Positions 38,388 to 48,770 of a stretch of 64,000 bases of DNA are shown here, piece after piece. Origin of the DNA: Prorocentrum cordatum (taxonomy: Eukaryota > Sar > Dinophyceae > Prorocentrales > Prorocentraceae). A program made the position numbers and the translations under genes. A model generated the notes under the pieces. It was given only the letters and a program-made list of their open reading frames with translations. It was not told the origin of the DNA and ran no database searches. How positions within the stretch are numbered: the stretch's first letter is position 1; every line of letters starts with the position of its first letter. The stretch spans positions 319,818 through 383,817 of the forward strand of contig CAUYUJ010012169.1 in NCBI GenBank assembly GCA_963575745.1, read 5' to 3'.

Positions 38388-38785
38388 CTCTTCCGCTCTC
38401 CCGCTCTTCCACTCTCCCGCCCTCCCGCTCTCCCGCTCTCCCGCTCTCCCGCTCTCCCGCTCTCCCGCCCTCTCGCCGCCCTCCCGCTCTCCCGCTCTCC
38501 GCTCTCCGCTCTCCCGCTCTCGCTCTCCCGCTCTCCCACTCCCCGCTCTCCCGCTCTCCCGCTCTCCCGCTCTCCTCTCCCGCTCTCCCGCTCTCCCGCT
38601 CTCCCGCTCTCCCGCTCTCCCGCTCTCCCGCTTTTCCCTCCTCCGCTCCCGCTCTCCGCTCTCCCGCTCTCCCGCTCTCCCGCCCTCCCGCCTTCCCGCC
38701 CTCCCGCCCTCCCGCTCTCCCGCTCTCCCGCTCTCCCGCTTCCCGCTTTCTCGCTCTTCCGCTCGCCCGCTCTCTCGCTCTTCCG
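38388..38785 (+). repeat. (GCTCTCCC)n array, right arm
   Basis: The inverse of the GGGAGAGC array, with CCGCCCTC and TTCCGCTC variants. Arg/Ser/Pro/Leu-rich frames here are artefacts. Confidence 0.93.
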
Positions 38786-38796
38786 CTCTGGTCGCG

Positions 38797-38890
38797 AGGA
38801 GGAGGAGGGACGAGGAGGAGGAGGAGGAGGAGAAGCAGGAGGAGGAGGAGGTGAGGTTGATGGTGACAGTGATGATGGTGAGATGATGAA

Positions 38891-38935
<45 letters not shown>

Positions 38936-39093
38936 CATCATCATGATGCTGATGATGATGATGAGGAGGATGAGGATGAGGAGGAGGAGGGGGAGGATGA
39001 GGATGAGGATGATGATGATGATGCTGATGGTGATGATGATGCTGATGATGATGATGATGCTGACGATGATGATGCTGCTGATGATGATGATGG

Positions 39094-39146
<53 letters not shown>

Positions 39147-39665
39147 TTCACGATGGCGGTGGTTATAGTGATCATGGTGGTGATGACAATGAGAAGAGGT
39201 ATGAAGAGCTTGATTAAATGAGCGAGGAGGAGATGGAGGAGCGACGAGGAGAGGGAGGTGGAGGAGGAGGAGGAGAAGCTACAAGTGATGGTTAGGAGTG
39301 GGGGGAGGAGGAGAGATGAGAAAAATGAGGAGGATGAGGAGGGGGAGGAGGGAGGAGGAGGAGGAGGAGGAGGAGGAGGAGGAGGAGGAGGAGAAGGAGA
39401 GGGGGGGAAGGAGCAGGAATTGAGGAGAGAAGCGTGAGTAGAAGGAGGAGGATGTGACAGAAGAGAAGGAGCGATGATGAGGAACAGTAATAGCAGCAGT
39501 ATACACAGAACAGGGTTCGAATGATCAGGAGGAGGATAACGATCGGAGCAGTGATGATCATGATGATGATGAGGATGACGAGCAGTATGCGATGAGTGCG
39601 ATCCCGATCATGATGATGATGATGAGGAGGAGGAGGAGGAGGAGGAGGAGGAGCGACGAGGTGAG
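38797..39665 (+). repeat. GGA and (GAT)n microsatellite complex
   Basis: GGA at 38797-38850, (GAT)n at 38883-39150 with GCT and GAG interruptions, GA-rich sequence with no gene at 39150-39340, GGA at 39340-39400, and GAT/GGA at 39560-39655. Confidence 0.92.
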
Positions 39666-39908
39666 GGCGGAAGGAGAAGAGGGTACGATGAGTGAGGATG
39701 CTCATCGACTCTTTGTTTCGCCTCTCCTATTTCTTATTATGCTGGTTCATTATGTGGAGTTTGCTGTATGTTCATGCCCTTGGATCCCATAGTCCCTCTC
39801 CTCCTCAACCTCCTCTTCTTCCTCTCCATTTGCATAGCCTATTCGGCTTTCGTTATCTTTCTATTGTAGTGGCCTCCAGCCAGTGCCGCCGATCCGGGGC
39901 GCTCCGGG
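39666..39908. other. No recognisable gene
   Basis: Unique sequence between the microsatellite complexes, with no motif recognised. Confidence 0.45.
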
Positions 39909-39979
<71 letters not shown>

Positions 39980-40500
39980 GTGATGGTGATGGTGCTGGTG
40001 CTGGTGCTGGTGCTGGTGCTGGTGCTGGAGATGGTGATGATCCGAGCCCCCCCCCCCCCCCCCTCTCCCCCCTCCCTCTCCTGTCCCTCCCCCTTCCCCC
40101 CCCCTCTCTCCTCCCCCCCCCCTCCTCCCCCCCCTCCCTCCCCTCTCCGTCCCCCCCCCCCCCCCCCTCTCCTGTCCTCCCCCCCCCCTCCCTCCTCCCC
40201 CCCCCCCCTCCCCTCCCCCCCCCCACCTCCCCCCCCCCCCCCCTCCCCCTCTCTCCTGTCCCTCCGCCCCCCTCTCCCTCCCCCCCCTCCTCTCTCCTTT
40301 CCCCCCCCCCCCCTCTCCTGTCCCCTCCCCCCCCTCTCTCCTGCCCCCTCTCCTCCCCTCTCTCCTCCCCCCAACCCCCCCTCTCCCTTCACCCTCTCTC
40401 TGTCCCCCCCCCCCCCCTTCCTCTCTCCTGTCCCCCCCCTCTCTCTCTCCTGTCCCCCCCCCCCGTTTCCCCCCCCCCCCCCTCTTTCCTGTCCAGGGCG
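39909..40500 (+). repeat. (GAT)n, (GGTGCT)n and poly-C/CTCTCC block
   Basis: (GAT)n at 39909-39980, then GGTGCT units at 39990-40030, then about 450 bp of long C-runs broken by CTCTCCTGTCC. The C-run block is the purest homopolymer-rich stretch in the window. Confidence 0.93.
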
Positions 40501-40911
40501 CAGCGAAGGGGGGGAGGGGGGAGCTGGGGGAAAGAGAAGGTGCAGAGGCGGGGAGGGGTGCAGGAAGAGGAGGGGCGGGGGCGGAAAGGAGATTGCAGGG
40601 GAAGGGGGGGGGGCGCAGGAAGAGAGGGGGGGTGGGCGCTGGAGAGGAAGGTGCAACAGGGGGGGCGGTCCTGGCATTGGAGAGGCCTTGCGTGTCAATT
40701 CTTTCGTTGTTTGCGACCCCCCCCTGGCAGAGCGAAGTTTGAGCGAGCTCACGCCCACGCTTTCAGAAACTCACGCGCCAGATCGGCGGATTTGTTGCTT
40801 CCCCCCTCCCGCGTGGGCGCCGCGGCACGGCATGCCAGCTTCATCAACACAAGCCGTAAAGCCGACAAACGGAAAACCGACAGGTGCCGAGATCGCAAAA
40901 GGGTCGCCTCA
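40501..40911. other. No gene with support
   Basis: G-rich sequence to about 40670, then unique sequence. The frame that ends at 41109 is open through here, but its composition becomes protein-like only near 40840. Confidence 0.4.
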
Positions 40912-41109
40912 ATGAAGAGATGGATAGCTAAGCCTTGGGTCAAACAGTATTTGAAAGAGACTGCGAAGAAGCACCTGGAGAAATTCCACAGCACTTGCGC
41001 AGCGCTTCGGCGTGAGAAGGCCGAGCTTGCCAAAACGACCAAGAACCAGAAGAAGGGCTTGTTCCTTCTGCGTCGCGACAAGTTCGTGGCCGAGGTTCTG
41101 TGCGGGTGA
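40912..41109 (+). CDS. Hypothetical Lys-rich helical protein, 65 aa
   Basis: From ATG 40912: MKRWIAKPWVKQYLKETAKK, then a charged helix (ALRREKAELAKTTKNQKKG) and FLLRRDKFVAEVLCG. Basic, probably helical; no family recognised. The frame is open upstream, where KADKRKTDRCRDRKR also looks protein-like, so the true start may be earlier. Similar charged helices appear in other frames at about 41290-41365 and 41820-41900, as if one gene had been broken or spliced. It lies inside the putative 5.85-kb element and could be part of its cargo. Confidence 0.3.
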   Translation: MKRWIAKPWVKQYLKETAKKHLEKFHSTCAALRREKAELAKTTKNQKKGLFLLRRDKFVAEVLCG

Positions 41110-42073
41110 AAAACATCACATCCAATGCACGAAGAAAAAACATGTAGCGCAAATCACAACAATAAGCAGCACAGCGCGCCAATGAGAGCACCTTGAGCAG
41201 CAACTGCGCGACAACGGCAATCCAACAATTGCACGCAACAGACCACGCGCAACAGTATGCATTCGCATCCCCGCACAGCGCGCATCTGAGAACAACCGCA
41301 TGGCCCACGAGAAAGCCAAGCACAGAACCGACAAGTTGGATAGCGTAGTGGAGGAAGCGGCGCGCTGAAGGCTTGGCGGCGCACCCGGTGGGGGGAGACC
41401 GAGGAGTTGGCTTTCGAAAAAAATAGGTGGAGGTATTTTACGTCTTTTCTGGAACGATGCTTAGACAAACCTTGGAGAGGCGGGAGCGCTTGTTCAGGGC
41501 TTCTTGCTTTTTTCCCGAGAGAGCCGGCTCTCCCCCCATTTCCCTCCCCGTCGGCGCGCCGCCCCCCAAAAGGCTTCAGCCGCGCAAGGCCGAGGCCGAG
41601 GGGAAGAGCGGGAGGGCGAGGCGGCCGCCTGGGAGGAAGTGGGCCAGGAAAACGACTGCTTGCGAACTGCCCTGGGGAAGGCCCGGCCCATGCGAGTGCG
41701 CAAAATCTATCTCACCCCCTTGGCAAACAAGCAGAACTTGGCGCGCGCCGAGGCGAGCGCCAAGGGTCGGCCCTAAGCTTTTCCTAAGACTCCATCGGGC
41801 GACGTGCCGCGGCCTCTCCACGGAGAAGGCCAGCTTCCTGAAGCACGCCTCCAAGGCGCAGCAGAAGGCCCACCGCGAGCTTGTGAAGCGGCCGAAAGTC
41901 CCCAGCGCGAGCGACCGGGACGGGTGCTTCAGCGCCCAGTAGCCTGCTGCCGCTGCGAACGGCGAATTCGGCCACCGCCCTTGCACGTGCGAGCCCCAGA
42001 GAAAAGACCAGCGGGGCAGAAGGGCGATGGCGCGAATTGGGGCCGACTGCGATTCGATTCGCGCTCCGAAGGA
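41110..42073. other. Coding-like patches, no assignable gene
   Basis: Charged helical patches (AHEKAKHRTDKLDSVVEEAAR near 41300; AWEEVGQENDCLRTALGKAR near 41630; FLKHASKAQQKAHRELVKR near 41840) occur in different plus-strand frames. Together with the frame at 40912 they may be exons or remains of one coiled-coil gene. I cannot join them. Confidence 0.25.
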
Positions 42074-42229
42074 AGGGGCATCCAATGTTGGGCGCCACTC
42101 TTTGTAAGTTCAGAAAAAGCGCCGTGCTCTTGAAACTTGGACAGCGCTGGGGGGGTCAGAAGTTCCGAATTTGCGCATGTTTGAGCACGAGCTTGTAAAA
42201 ACGAGGGGCATCCTATATTGGATGCCCCT
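42074..42229. mobile_element. MITE-like unit with AGGGGCATCCAAT ends
   Basis: Left end AGGGGCATCCAATGTTGG at 42074; right end, on the minus strand, AGGGGCATCCAATATAGG ending at 42229. The unit is 156 bp. Near the right end GGGGCATCC is also inverted locally (42205-42228). Single copy here. Confidence 0.5.
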
Positions 42230-42962
42230 GTTTGGGAGGGGCCAGGGGGGCCCCCGCACTTTCTGGGGGGGAACCAGTGCAGTGGGCCCCTGAGAAGCAC
42301 GGCCAATATATCGATATTCACCACCTCTGTTGGCATTGCTCGTAGTAGCACATGTTATTGTAAGAGGTAATGAATATAATACTATCAATTATGACGATGA
42401 TAATAATGATAATAATATGAATATTGAACTAACCACGTGCTCATAGAGCTCCCCCCCAGAGGTGGGAGCGGCGACGGTGTTGATGGTGGCGGTGTCACTG
42501 ATGATATCCACAGGGTTGTCAACGGTAACGATCTTCATTGCGCTGGAGAGACTAGGCGGGCTCTGCGCATCTTCTATCGGCTCAAGCATCCTGCCCGATC
42601 GGGCGACTCGTCGCTGCGAGCTGCGTCCTTTCATATACCTGTTCGCGCGGCCCGCAATGGCGCTCGAGTGGGCGTTCGTTGATGACGTTCGCCCCGGCGC
42701 CGCCCTGCCGTCGGACGCGGCGTGGCGCAAGCTCAGCGCTCGACAGAGCAACCGCGTGGCAGTTGGCCAGGACGTTGGGGCGGCGTTCTGAAATCCCAAA
42801 AGTGCGCCGCAGGCTTGTTGCAAACCTGACGTCGCGCATTTTTTTTTTTATTTTCCGCGCTTCGGAAAACACTCTGCACCAAGCTACGGCTGCGTTGGTT
42901 GGCGTGTGTTTTCTGAGGCGGCACCCAGGAAACGCAAGTGGTCATGAATGCCGATCGCGATT
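42230..42962. other. Unresolved, weak coding patches
   Basis: An open frame at 42462-42791 begins with a hydrophobic stretch (VLMVAVSLMISTGLSTVTIFIALERLGG) that could be a membrane helix. No family is recognised and it lacks an ATG before 42483. 42350-42420 is AT-rich. Confidence 0.25.
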
Positions 42963-43236
42963 ACATGGTTTAACCAGTGAAAATGAAGACCGCATCTACG
43001 TTTGCATCGGCGGCTGGCCCGTCTTCAAGACCAACCGCAAGAGTCTGAACCAATTCCACGCCGCTGGCTTTGCGGGCCCAGCGCGGTACCCTGCTGACCC
43101 CGACCTTGAGGACATCATTTTGCGCCCTTACTCCGACGTCGAGGTGGAGGCCACGTGCATCGGCTTCAACCACGCAGCGATGCTCCTATCTTCCGACCGC
43201 TGCATCCCGCTCAGTCATCTCCGTATGATTATATGA
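42963..43236 (+). CDS. Hypothetical protein fragment
   Basis: The C-terminal part of a longer open frame reads NEDRIYVCIGGWPVFKTNRKS, then PADPDLEDIILRPYSDVEVEATCIGFNHAAMLLSSDRC and a stop. The composition is normal for a globular protein and unlike the repeats. No family recognised. It may be an exon; its true start is unknown because the frame upstream of 42963 looks unrelated. Confidence 0.3.
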
Positions 43237-43330
43237 TGAGAGTTGTTCTTCCCCGCCTGCACGTTCATGTTCTAGTTCGCGTGCAAGTGTTTTTGCATGT
43301 GCATGAGCAGCGCGCGCGCACTTAGCTCTC

Positions 43331-43522
43331 GTGCCGTTATCACATTGTCAACGCTATCGGGCATCGATCGATCACGCGCTTCTGCGTGGCATTCTGATGG
43401 AAGACACTCAGGCCCGCACATGCGATGTGACCTTCGCCTCCAAGGCTTACGGTGCCACGACCATTCGGACGGACATCAGTTGGGGCGCGGCATGGCCGCT
43501 GCATTGCGCGATTCGTATTTAG
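43331..43522 (+). CDS. Hypothetical small protein or exon
   Basis: A 63-residue frame with a protein-like core: DHALLRGILMEDTQARTCDV, then TFASKAYGATTIRTDISWGAAWPLHCAIRI and a stop. No family recognised. It follows the fragment at 42963-43236 by 95 bp and could be a further exon of the same gene. Confidence 0.25.
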   Translation: MPLSHCQRYRASIDHALLRGILMEDTQARTCDVTFASKAYGATTIRTDISWGAAWPLHCAIRI

Positions 43523-43731
43523 CGCCCACGAGGGTGACAGAAATTCGTCACATTGCATGATTGATGTCTTTGCGACCTGGCCACTTGCACTCCGATTGCT
43601 TATGCCTTGGCAATATTATTGACGTTGCTTGTATTTTGCAACGGCGATGTGCTGCTCGATAGTGAAACGCTGCAGTAATGCTGATTACCTGAAGGAAAAC
43701 ACAGGAAAGGCCGATCACAGGGGGGGCGAGC

Positions 43732-43742
43732 ATATCTATATA

Positions 43743-43792
<50 letters not shown>
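43732..43792. repeat. (TA)n microsatellite
   Basis: ATATC followed by an almost pure TA run. It flanks the right end of the putative 5.85-kb element. Confidence 0.97.
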
Positions 43793-43793
<1 letters not shown>

Positions 43794-43879
43794 CCCCCGC
43801 ACCCCAGATGACCCCCCCTTTTCTCTTGGAAGATGCCGAGAGAAAACGGGGGCGGAAGCGCGGTGAGTTTCGGTTATCG

Positions 43880-45060
43880 TGTTGTGTTGTGTTGTGTTGG
43901 TTGGAGCCAAAGCGTTGCGTTGTGTATCGGGGCGTTGTGTATCGGTTGCTGTGTTGGAGACGGAGGGAGTTGAGTAGAAGGTTTGTCTCAAGTTCACTTT
44001 GGGAAGGGAGCCTGTAAAGTACCGGGTGTTGCGGTGGAGAAGAAGGCTGTTGAGTACTGGGTGCTGTGTTGGAGACGGAGGGAGTTGAGTAGAAGGTTAT
44101 GTTCCAGTTCATCTCGGGGAGGGAGCATGTTGAGTATGGGGTGTTGTGTTGGAGAAGGAGGTTGTTGAGTATTGGGTGCTGTGTTGGGGACGGAGGGAGT
44201 TGAGTAGAAGGTTGTTTTCAAGCTCATCTTGGGGAGGGGGCCGGTTGAGTATCGGGTGTTATGGTGGAGAAGGAGGCTGTTGAGTACTGCGCGCTGCGTT
44301 GGAGACGGAGGTAGTTGAGTAGAAGGTTGTTTTCAAGCTCGTTTTGGAGAGGGAGCCTGTGGAGTATCGGGTGTTGCGTTGGAGAAGGAGGCTGTTGAGT
44401 ACTGGGCGCTGTGTTGGAGACGGAGGGAGTTGAGTAGAAGGTTATGTTCAAGTTCATCTCGGGGAGGGAGCATGTCGAGTATGGGGTGTTGCGTTCGAGA
44501 AGGAGGTTGTTGAGTACTGGGTGCTGTGTTGGAGACGGGGGGAGTTGAGTAGAAGGTTTGTTTCAAGTTCGTATTGGGGAGGGAGCCTGTCGAGTATCGG
44601 GTGTTGTGTTGCAGAAGGAGGCTGTTGAGTACTGGGTGCTGTGTTGGAGACGGAGGGAGTTGAGTAGAAGGTTATGTTCAAGTTCATCATGGGGAGGGGG
44701 CCTGTTGAGTACCGGGTGTTGCGTTGGAGAAGAAGGCTGTTGAGTATTGGGTGCTGTGTTAGAGACGGAGGGAGTTGAGTAGAAGGTTATTTTCAAGTTC
44801 ATTTTGGGGAGGGAGCCTGTTGAGTATCGGGTGTTGCGTTGGAGAAGGAGGTTGTTGAGTACTGGGTGCTGTGTTGGAGACGGAGGTAGTTGAGTAGAAG
44901 GTTATTTTCAAGTTCATCTTTGGGAGGGAGCCTGTTGAGTATCGGGTGTTGTGTTGGAGAAGGAGGTTGTTGAGTATTGGGTGCTGTGTTGGAGTCGGAG
45001 GGAGTTGAGTATGAGGTTATTTTCAAGTTCAGCTTCGGGAGGGAGCCTGTTGAGTATCGG
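43880..45060 (+). repeat. 115-bp satellite, ten units without indels
   Basis: The mark GTTGAGTA occurs at 43969, 44084, 44199, 44314, 44429, 44544, 44659, 44774, 44889 and 45004, exactly 115 bp apart. Each unit also holds a second copy of a shorter motif (GTTGAGTAnnGGGTG), suggesting that it grew from a half-unit. The repeated 77-codon frames on the minus strand (ITFYSTPSVSNTAP) follow from the repeat; 115 is not divisible by three, so no frame crosses many units. Confidence 0.95.
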
Positions 45061-45264
45061 GATCGTGCATTGCGGGATTGCGTTTCTGGGGCTGGTGGAA
45101 ACGGGTGCACTTGCAGGGGGTGAACATCGCTCCGAACTTGAGCCCAAAAGGTCTTCTCAAAAAGAGCCTCAAAATGGAGTCCGGGAATCGTGGGAATCAT
45201 ATATAAATTCATATGGAATCAGGAGACAGGGGGGGTTCTTGTGGGGTTCGGAGGGCTCTCTTTT

Positions 45265-45265
<1 letters not shown>
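45061..45265. other. No recognisable gene
   Basis: Unique sequence between the satellite and the TC/TA tract. Confidence 0.5.
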
Positions 45266-45330
<65 letters not shown>

Positions 45331-45390
45331 GATATACATATATATATATATGTCTCTGTCTCTGTGTGTGTGCGTGTGTATGTACGGATG
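45266..45390 (+). repeat. (TC)n, (TA)n and (TG)n microsatellites
   Basis: About 25 TC units, then TA, then a short GT run. Confidence 0.97.
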
Positions 45391-45423
45391 CGTTTCGATA
45401 TCCAATTGCCCACGGCAGGTCCT

Positions 45424-45915
45424 GTCACCGTGCATGGACTGGGTTTGAAGCCTGTTTGATGTCCGTTGGGATCCCGAGGGTGGACTCTCGGGGGCCTCTT
45501 GGGGGCCGTCTTTCGGCCTCTCGCTGCCTCTTGGGGGCCTCTTGGGGGCCTCTTGGGGCGTCTTGGGCGGGCGTCTTTTGGGAGCCTCCTGGAGGTTTTT
45601 TGGGGGCGGAAAGGCTCCGATTTGGGGTTCGTGATCCCTCTCTGGGGCCTCTTTTGGGGCCGTCTTGGAGCCCTCTTGGGCCGTTGTGGGGCGCTCTTGG
45701 GCCGTCTTGGCGTCCTTTTGGAGACCTCTTGGGCCGGTTTGGGGTGGTTTGGGTGGCCTGGGCCGCCTTGTAGCGTCTGAAAGCCGAACAGGCTAGAACG
45801 CCAATTTCCTTCGAGAACCTGCGGGAAAGCAATTCCGTTTGCCTTCGGGGGCCCTCTTGGGAGGCCCCTTGGAGGCCTCCTGGGGCGTCTTGGAGGCCTC
45901 TTGGGCCAACCTGCG
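45424..45915 (+). repeat. Cap-array-tail module, copy after a TC tract
   Basis: A partial head (CACCGTGCATGGACTGGGTTTG) and the shared GGATCCC-GAGGG-GGACTCTCGGGGGCC lead into a GGCCTCTTGG array. The tail (GCGTCTGAAAGCCGAACAGG, AGAACGCCAATTTCCTTC) is near 45773-45812. The layout after a microsatellite matches the copy at 28370. Confidence 0.7.
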
Positions 45916-46159
45916 GCCATCTTGGGCGTCTTTCGAGCGATCGCTCGGCGACTCGGGGGGCCCTCGTGGGCAGTCTGTGGGGGGGCGATCCTGCGCCGCC
46001 ACGGCAGCGCCGGGGAGGCCCGGCTGGGCGCAGTGGCCGCCCTTAGGGACCCCTGGCAAGATGAGGCGGTGCAGTCAGGGAAGCGTGGCCGGGGGTGTCG
46101 GGGGGCGGGGGGGGTCCCTTAGAATCGGAGGTTGGCAGACCTACTGCACTGACCTTGGT
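45916..46159. other. No recognisable gene
   Basis: GC-rich unique sequence between the module and MITE B. Confidence 0.45.
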
Positions 46160-46278
46160 ATCGCTCGGACGTGTGCATATTTCCTTCGGCGAGGACCATC
46201 GAGGAGCATCCTTGATCATTTGGCGAAAAAGCCACGCACGAAACCGAAAGAAACACAGGGAATGGACGTCCGAGCGAT
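46160..46278 (+). mobile_element. MITE family B, copy 2
   Basis: 119 bp with ends ATCGCTCGGACGT and ACGTCCGAGCGAT (perfect 13-bp inverted repeat). The interior reads CTTCGGCGAGGACCATCGAGG, CGAAAAAGCCACGCACGAAACC and ACACAGGGAATGG. No coding capacity. Confidence 0.88.
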
Positions 46279-47049
46279 GGCCAGTGACACGTCGATGAGC
46301 GAATTGGCCGTTTTCGGTTCGCGGGGGGGCGTCGCGGCCGTCCTCTCTGCGGGTCCAGGTCCGTCGGTTTCGGTCCCGGGCCGTTGTCGTGGAAGGGAGG
46401 TTTGCGGAAGGGAGGCCTGTCCACCGCCGATGGAAGGCTACAGAAACCCTGCCCAGGCCACTTTTCTGGCATTCTTCCACTCTTCAGCGTGCAGCAGGCA
46501 CGGTGGCGGATCTATGTACACGCCAACCATCGCGCGCGCTCCGCGCGCGCGCGCGCTCAAGGTCTAGTCGTGCAAGATCCGTGCGGTCTGCACATTTCCA
46601 GGCGTAGAGAACCTGTAGGCGGAAGTTCGAGTTGTCTCGTCCGACTTCCAACGCTGTAGATGCTTATACCTGCCCTGGTCCTCGAGATGCTCTTCTTCTT
46701 GCCACTCTCTCTCTCCACATGTGCACTCTTTCCTCGTGCCATCCTCGATTCCGCCTCCTCTTCGTCCTTTGTCCCTCTGTGTTCTTGTCGGTTGCCTCTC
46801 CTTCGCCCTGATGTTCTGGGAGAGGGCTCTCAGAAGCGACGCAAGAGGCCGTAAGGGTGTGAAGTGAGACGGTCAAGTAGAAAGAGGGGGCGGGGGCCAA
46901 GGAGAATTAATGAAGGCGTGTAGGAAAAGAGGAGAGTGGCGGACAGAGAGGAACATGTGCGGAAGAAGAGCAGCAGCAAGGACATGCGCAGCAGCAGATC
47001 AACGACATGGAGTGCGAGAGAATGCTTGAAGCAAAAGTATGCCTGTGTC
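46279..47049. other. No recognisable gene
   Basis: Contains the module head on the minus strand (CAGGCACGGTGGCGG, 46495-46509) without an attached array, and a short alternating GC run (46533-46556). Otherwise unassigned. Confidence 0.45.
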
Positions 47050-47240
47050 TCTGGAGGCCCTCTGTGGGCCCTCTTGGAACGAATGGGTCTTGGATGTTGC
47101 TTTAGCCGTCTTGTGTCGATATTGGGCCTCGCAGGACCCGTTTGAGGCCGTCTTAGTGCTACCCTCTTGGACCGTGTCGGAGCGCTTCTGGGCCGTCCTG
47201 GAGCCACCTCGGGCCAGCTCGGAGTCGTTTGAAGGCCCGC
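47050..47240 (+). repeat. Short GGCCxTCTTGG array
   Basis: Degenerate module body only, followed by (TC)n at 47278-47302. Confidence 0.6.
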
Positions 47241-47302
47241 CGTACGCGCCGGGAAATGCCGAGCGTCTCCCGGTCTGGTCTCTCTCTCTCTCTCTCTCTC
47301 TT

Positions 47303-47845
47303 CCTCCTGTTCGTCACCATCATCTTTATCCTCATCCCGTTGTCATGAGTCACTTTCTCCGTTTCATATGTTCACCCTTTCCTTCATTATTTGTATTAGG
47401 AGTTCCCATATTCTTTGTCCTTCCTCCTGCACCCCGTCTCCTCTCTTCTACTTCCTTCGCCACCTTCGGTGGGGATGGGAAGAGGGTTAACAAGTGGAGG
47501 AAGGCGGAGTGGAGAGGCAGGAAGGAAGGAGGAAGGAGGAAGGAAGAGGGTGGCGGCGGAGGAGAAGCAAGAAGAGTGAGGCATTGCGTGGTCACGGGCG
47601 TCTCTACGGCGTGGAAACGGGCCGAGTATGTGCAGGAACCGTTGTTGGCGTCAAAAAACGCACATGGAAAAAGCTTGATTCGATGGTGCCGCCCGCCCCC
47701 AGACCCGCCATCCCAACGTCGCATTCGCTGCCGTTGTCTGGGTGCAGGCTTCGGCATAAAGGCACGCCCAGGATCCACCGCCAAGGCAACCCCCGCTTTC
47801 AACATTGCCATTGGGGGCCATGGGGGTTCTGAACACGGCGGACCA
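47303..47845. other. No recognisable gene
   Basis: Mixed sequence with a GA-rich patch at 47500-47575. Open frames on both strands have no domain. Confidence 0.45.
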
Positions 47846-48000
47846 TGGAGGAGGAGGAGGAGGAGGAGGAGGAAGAGGAGGAGGAGGAGGAGGAGGAGGA
47901 GGACGAGGAGGAGGAGGAGGAGGAGGGAGGAGGGAGGAGGGAGGAGGGGGGAGGAAGGAGGGAGGAAGGAGGGAGGAGGGAGGAGGGAGGAGCGAGGAGC
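47846..48000 (+). repeat. (GGA)n microsatellite
   Basis: GGA grading into GGAGGGA. Confidence 0.95.
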
Positions 48001-48770
48001 TATGCCTGGTAGGCGTTTCTTGCGCCAACGGTGGAAGCTCGAAGTTCGGACCTCGACCCTCGAGCCTCCTCGCCCGGCCCAGCGAAGCTATGGCTCCCTG
48101 GCGCCCAGACGACTGCCAGCGACGTGCGACTTCACAGTGGAAGGGCGCGCATCAAGAAACCATGTGCTCTTCGTGAGGGTATCCTGGGCTTCGTCTCTCC
48201 TCGCGCTGCGCGGTGACTTCCCGCAGCCGTTGAAGGAGCTGCTGTGTTCAGGGTGCTCCAGGCTTCCCCTCAGGTGCACCTCGCGCACGGGTCCTCAGGG
48301 TTGGGTTTCTTGCGAGGGTTTCTTGCGGCCGCGCCCGCACTGTATGACACTGCACGGCGTGGCCCTTAGAGCTCTCGACGCGCCTCCCCTGGGGACTGGT
48401 TTTCAGTCGGGCATGCCCCTCTACAGGAGGAATGCAGCCCAGGAATGCAGTCAAAGATAAGCAGAAAGATAGTCTGGGAACGATGTGTCTGCTATTTCTG
48501 ACTGTGCATTGACATTGCTTGGCTATCTTTAGTTTTCGCCCAAAATCCGCATGCAGGAGGACATGCTCGACCTAAGACTGGCTTCCCGCCGCGGTTCGCT
48601 TCTTCGGGGTGCCCCAGGGCCCGACGCCGGCCCTGCCGGCCGCGGAGCGACGGCGGAGGACGCACGAGGAGAGAGGTCTGAGAGCACGAGGAGGGGAAAG
48701 AGGACTCGTCGAGGACTTGAGGCGAGGAGGAGAGAGAGAGAGAGAGAGAAAGGGCGAAGATTCAGAGCGC
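48001..48770. other. No recognisable gene
   Basis: Unique sequence; a plus-strand frame is open but shows no known motif. 48720-48755 is GA-rich. Confidence 0.4.

Larger units (their letters stand above)
37881..43731. mobile_element. Putative 5.85-kb element with 19-bp terminal inverted repeats
   Basis: The left end is GGTCGCCCCCCCTGTGATC (37881-37899). The right end, read on the minus strand, is GCTCGCCCCCCCTGTGATC (43713-43731), 18 of 19 identical. Both ends abut GATAT/ATATC and (TA)n tracts. The same GGTyGCCCCCCC..GATC signature ends the neighbouring foldback. The interior holds inverted GGGAGAGC arrays, GAT and GGA microsatellites, a poly-C/T block, three hypothetical frames and a small MITE-like unit. 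No transposase is recognised. Two unrelated ends happening to match is the alternative. Confidence 0.5.

Noticed and set aside
43880-45060. A family of 77-residue proteins (ITFYSTPSVSNTAP..) on the minus strand
   Set aside because: They arise from the 115-bp satellite; the period breaks the frame and no other sign of coding exists.
45137-45151. Spliced-leader relic on the minus strand (CCTTTTGGGCTCAAG)
   Set aside because: Two edits from the leader 3' end, no tandem copy and no coding sequence beside it; chance is likely.
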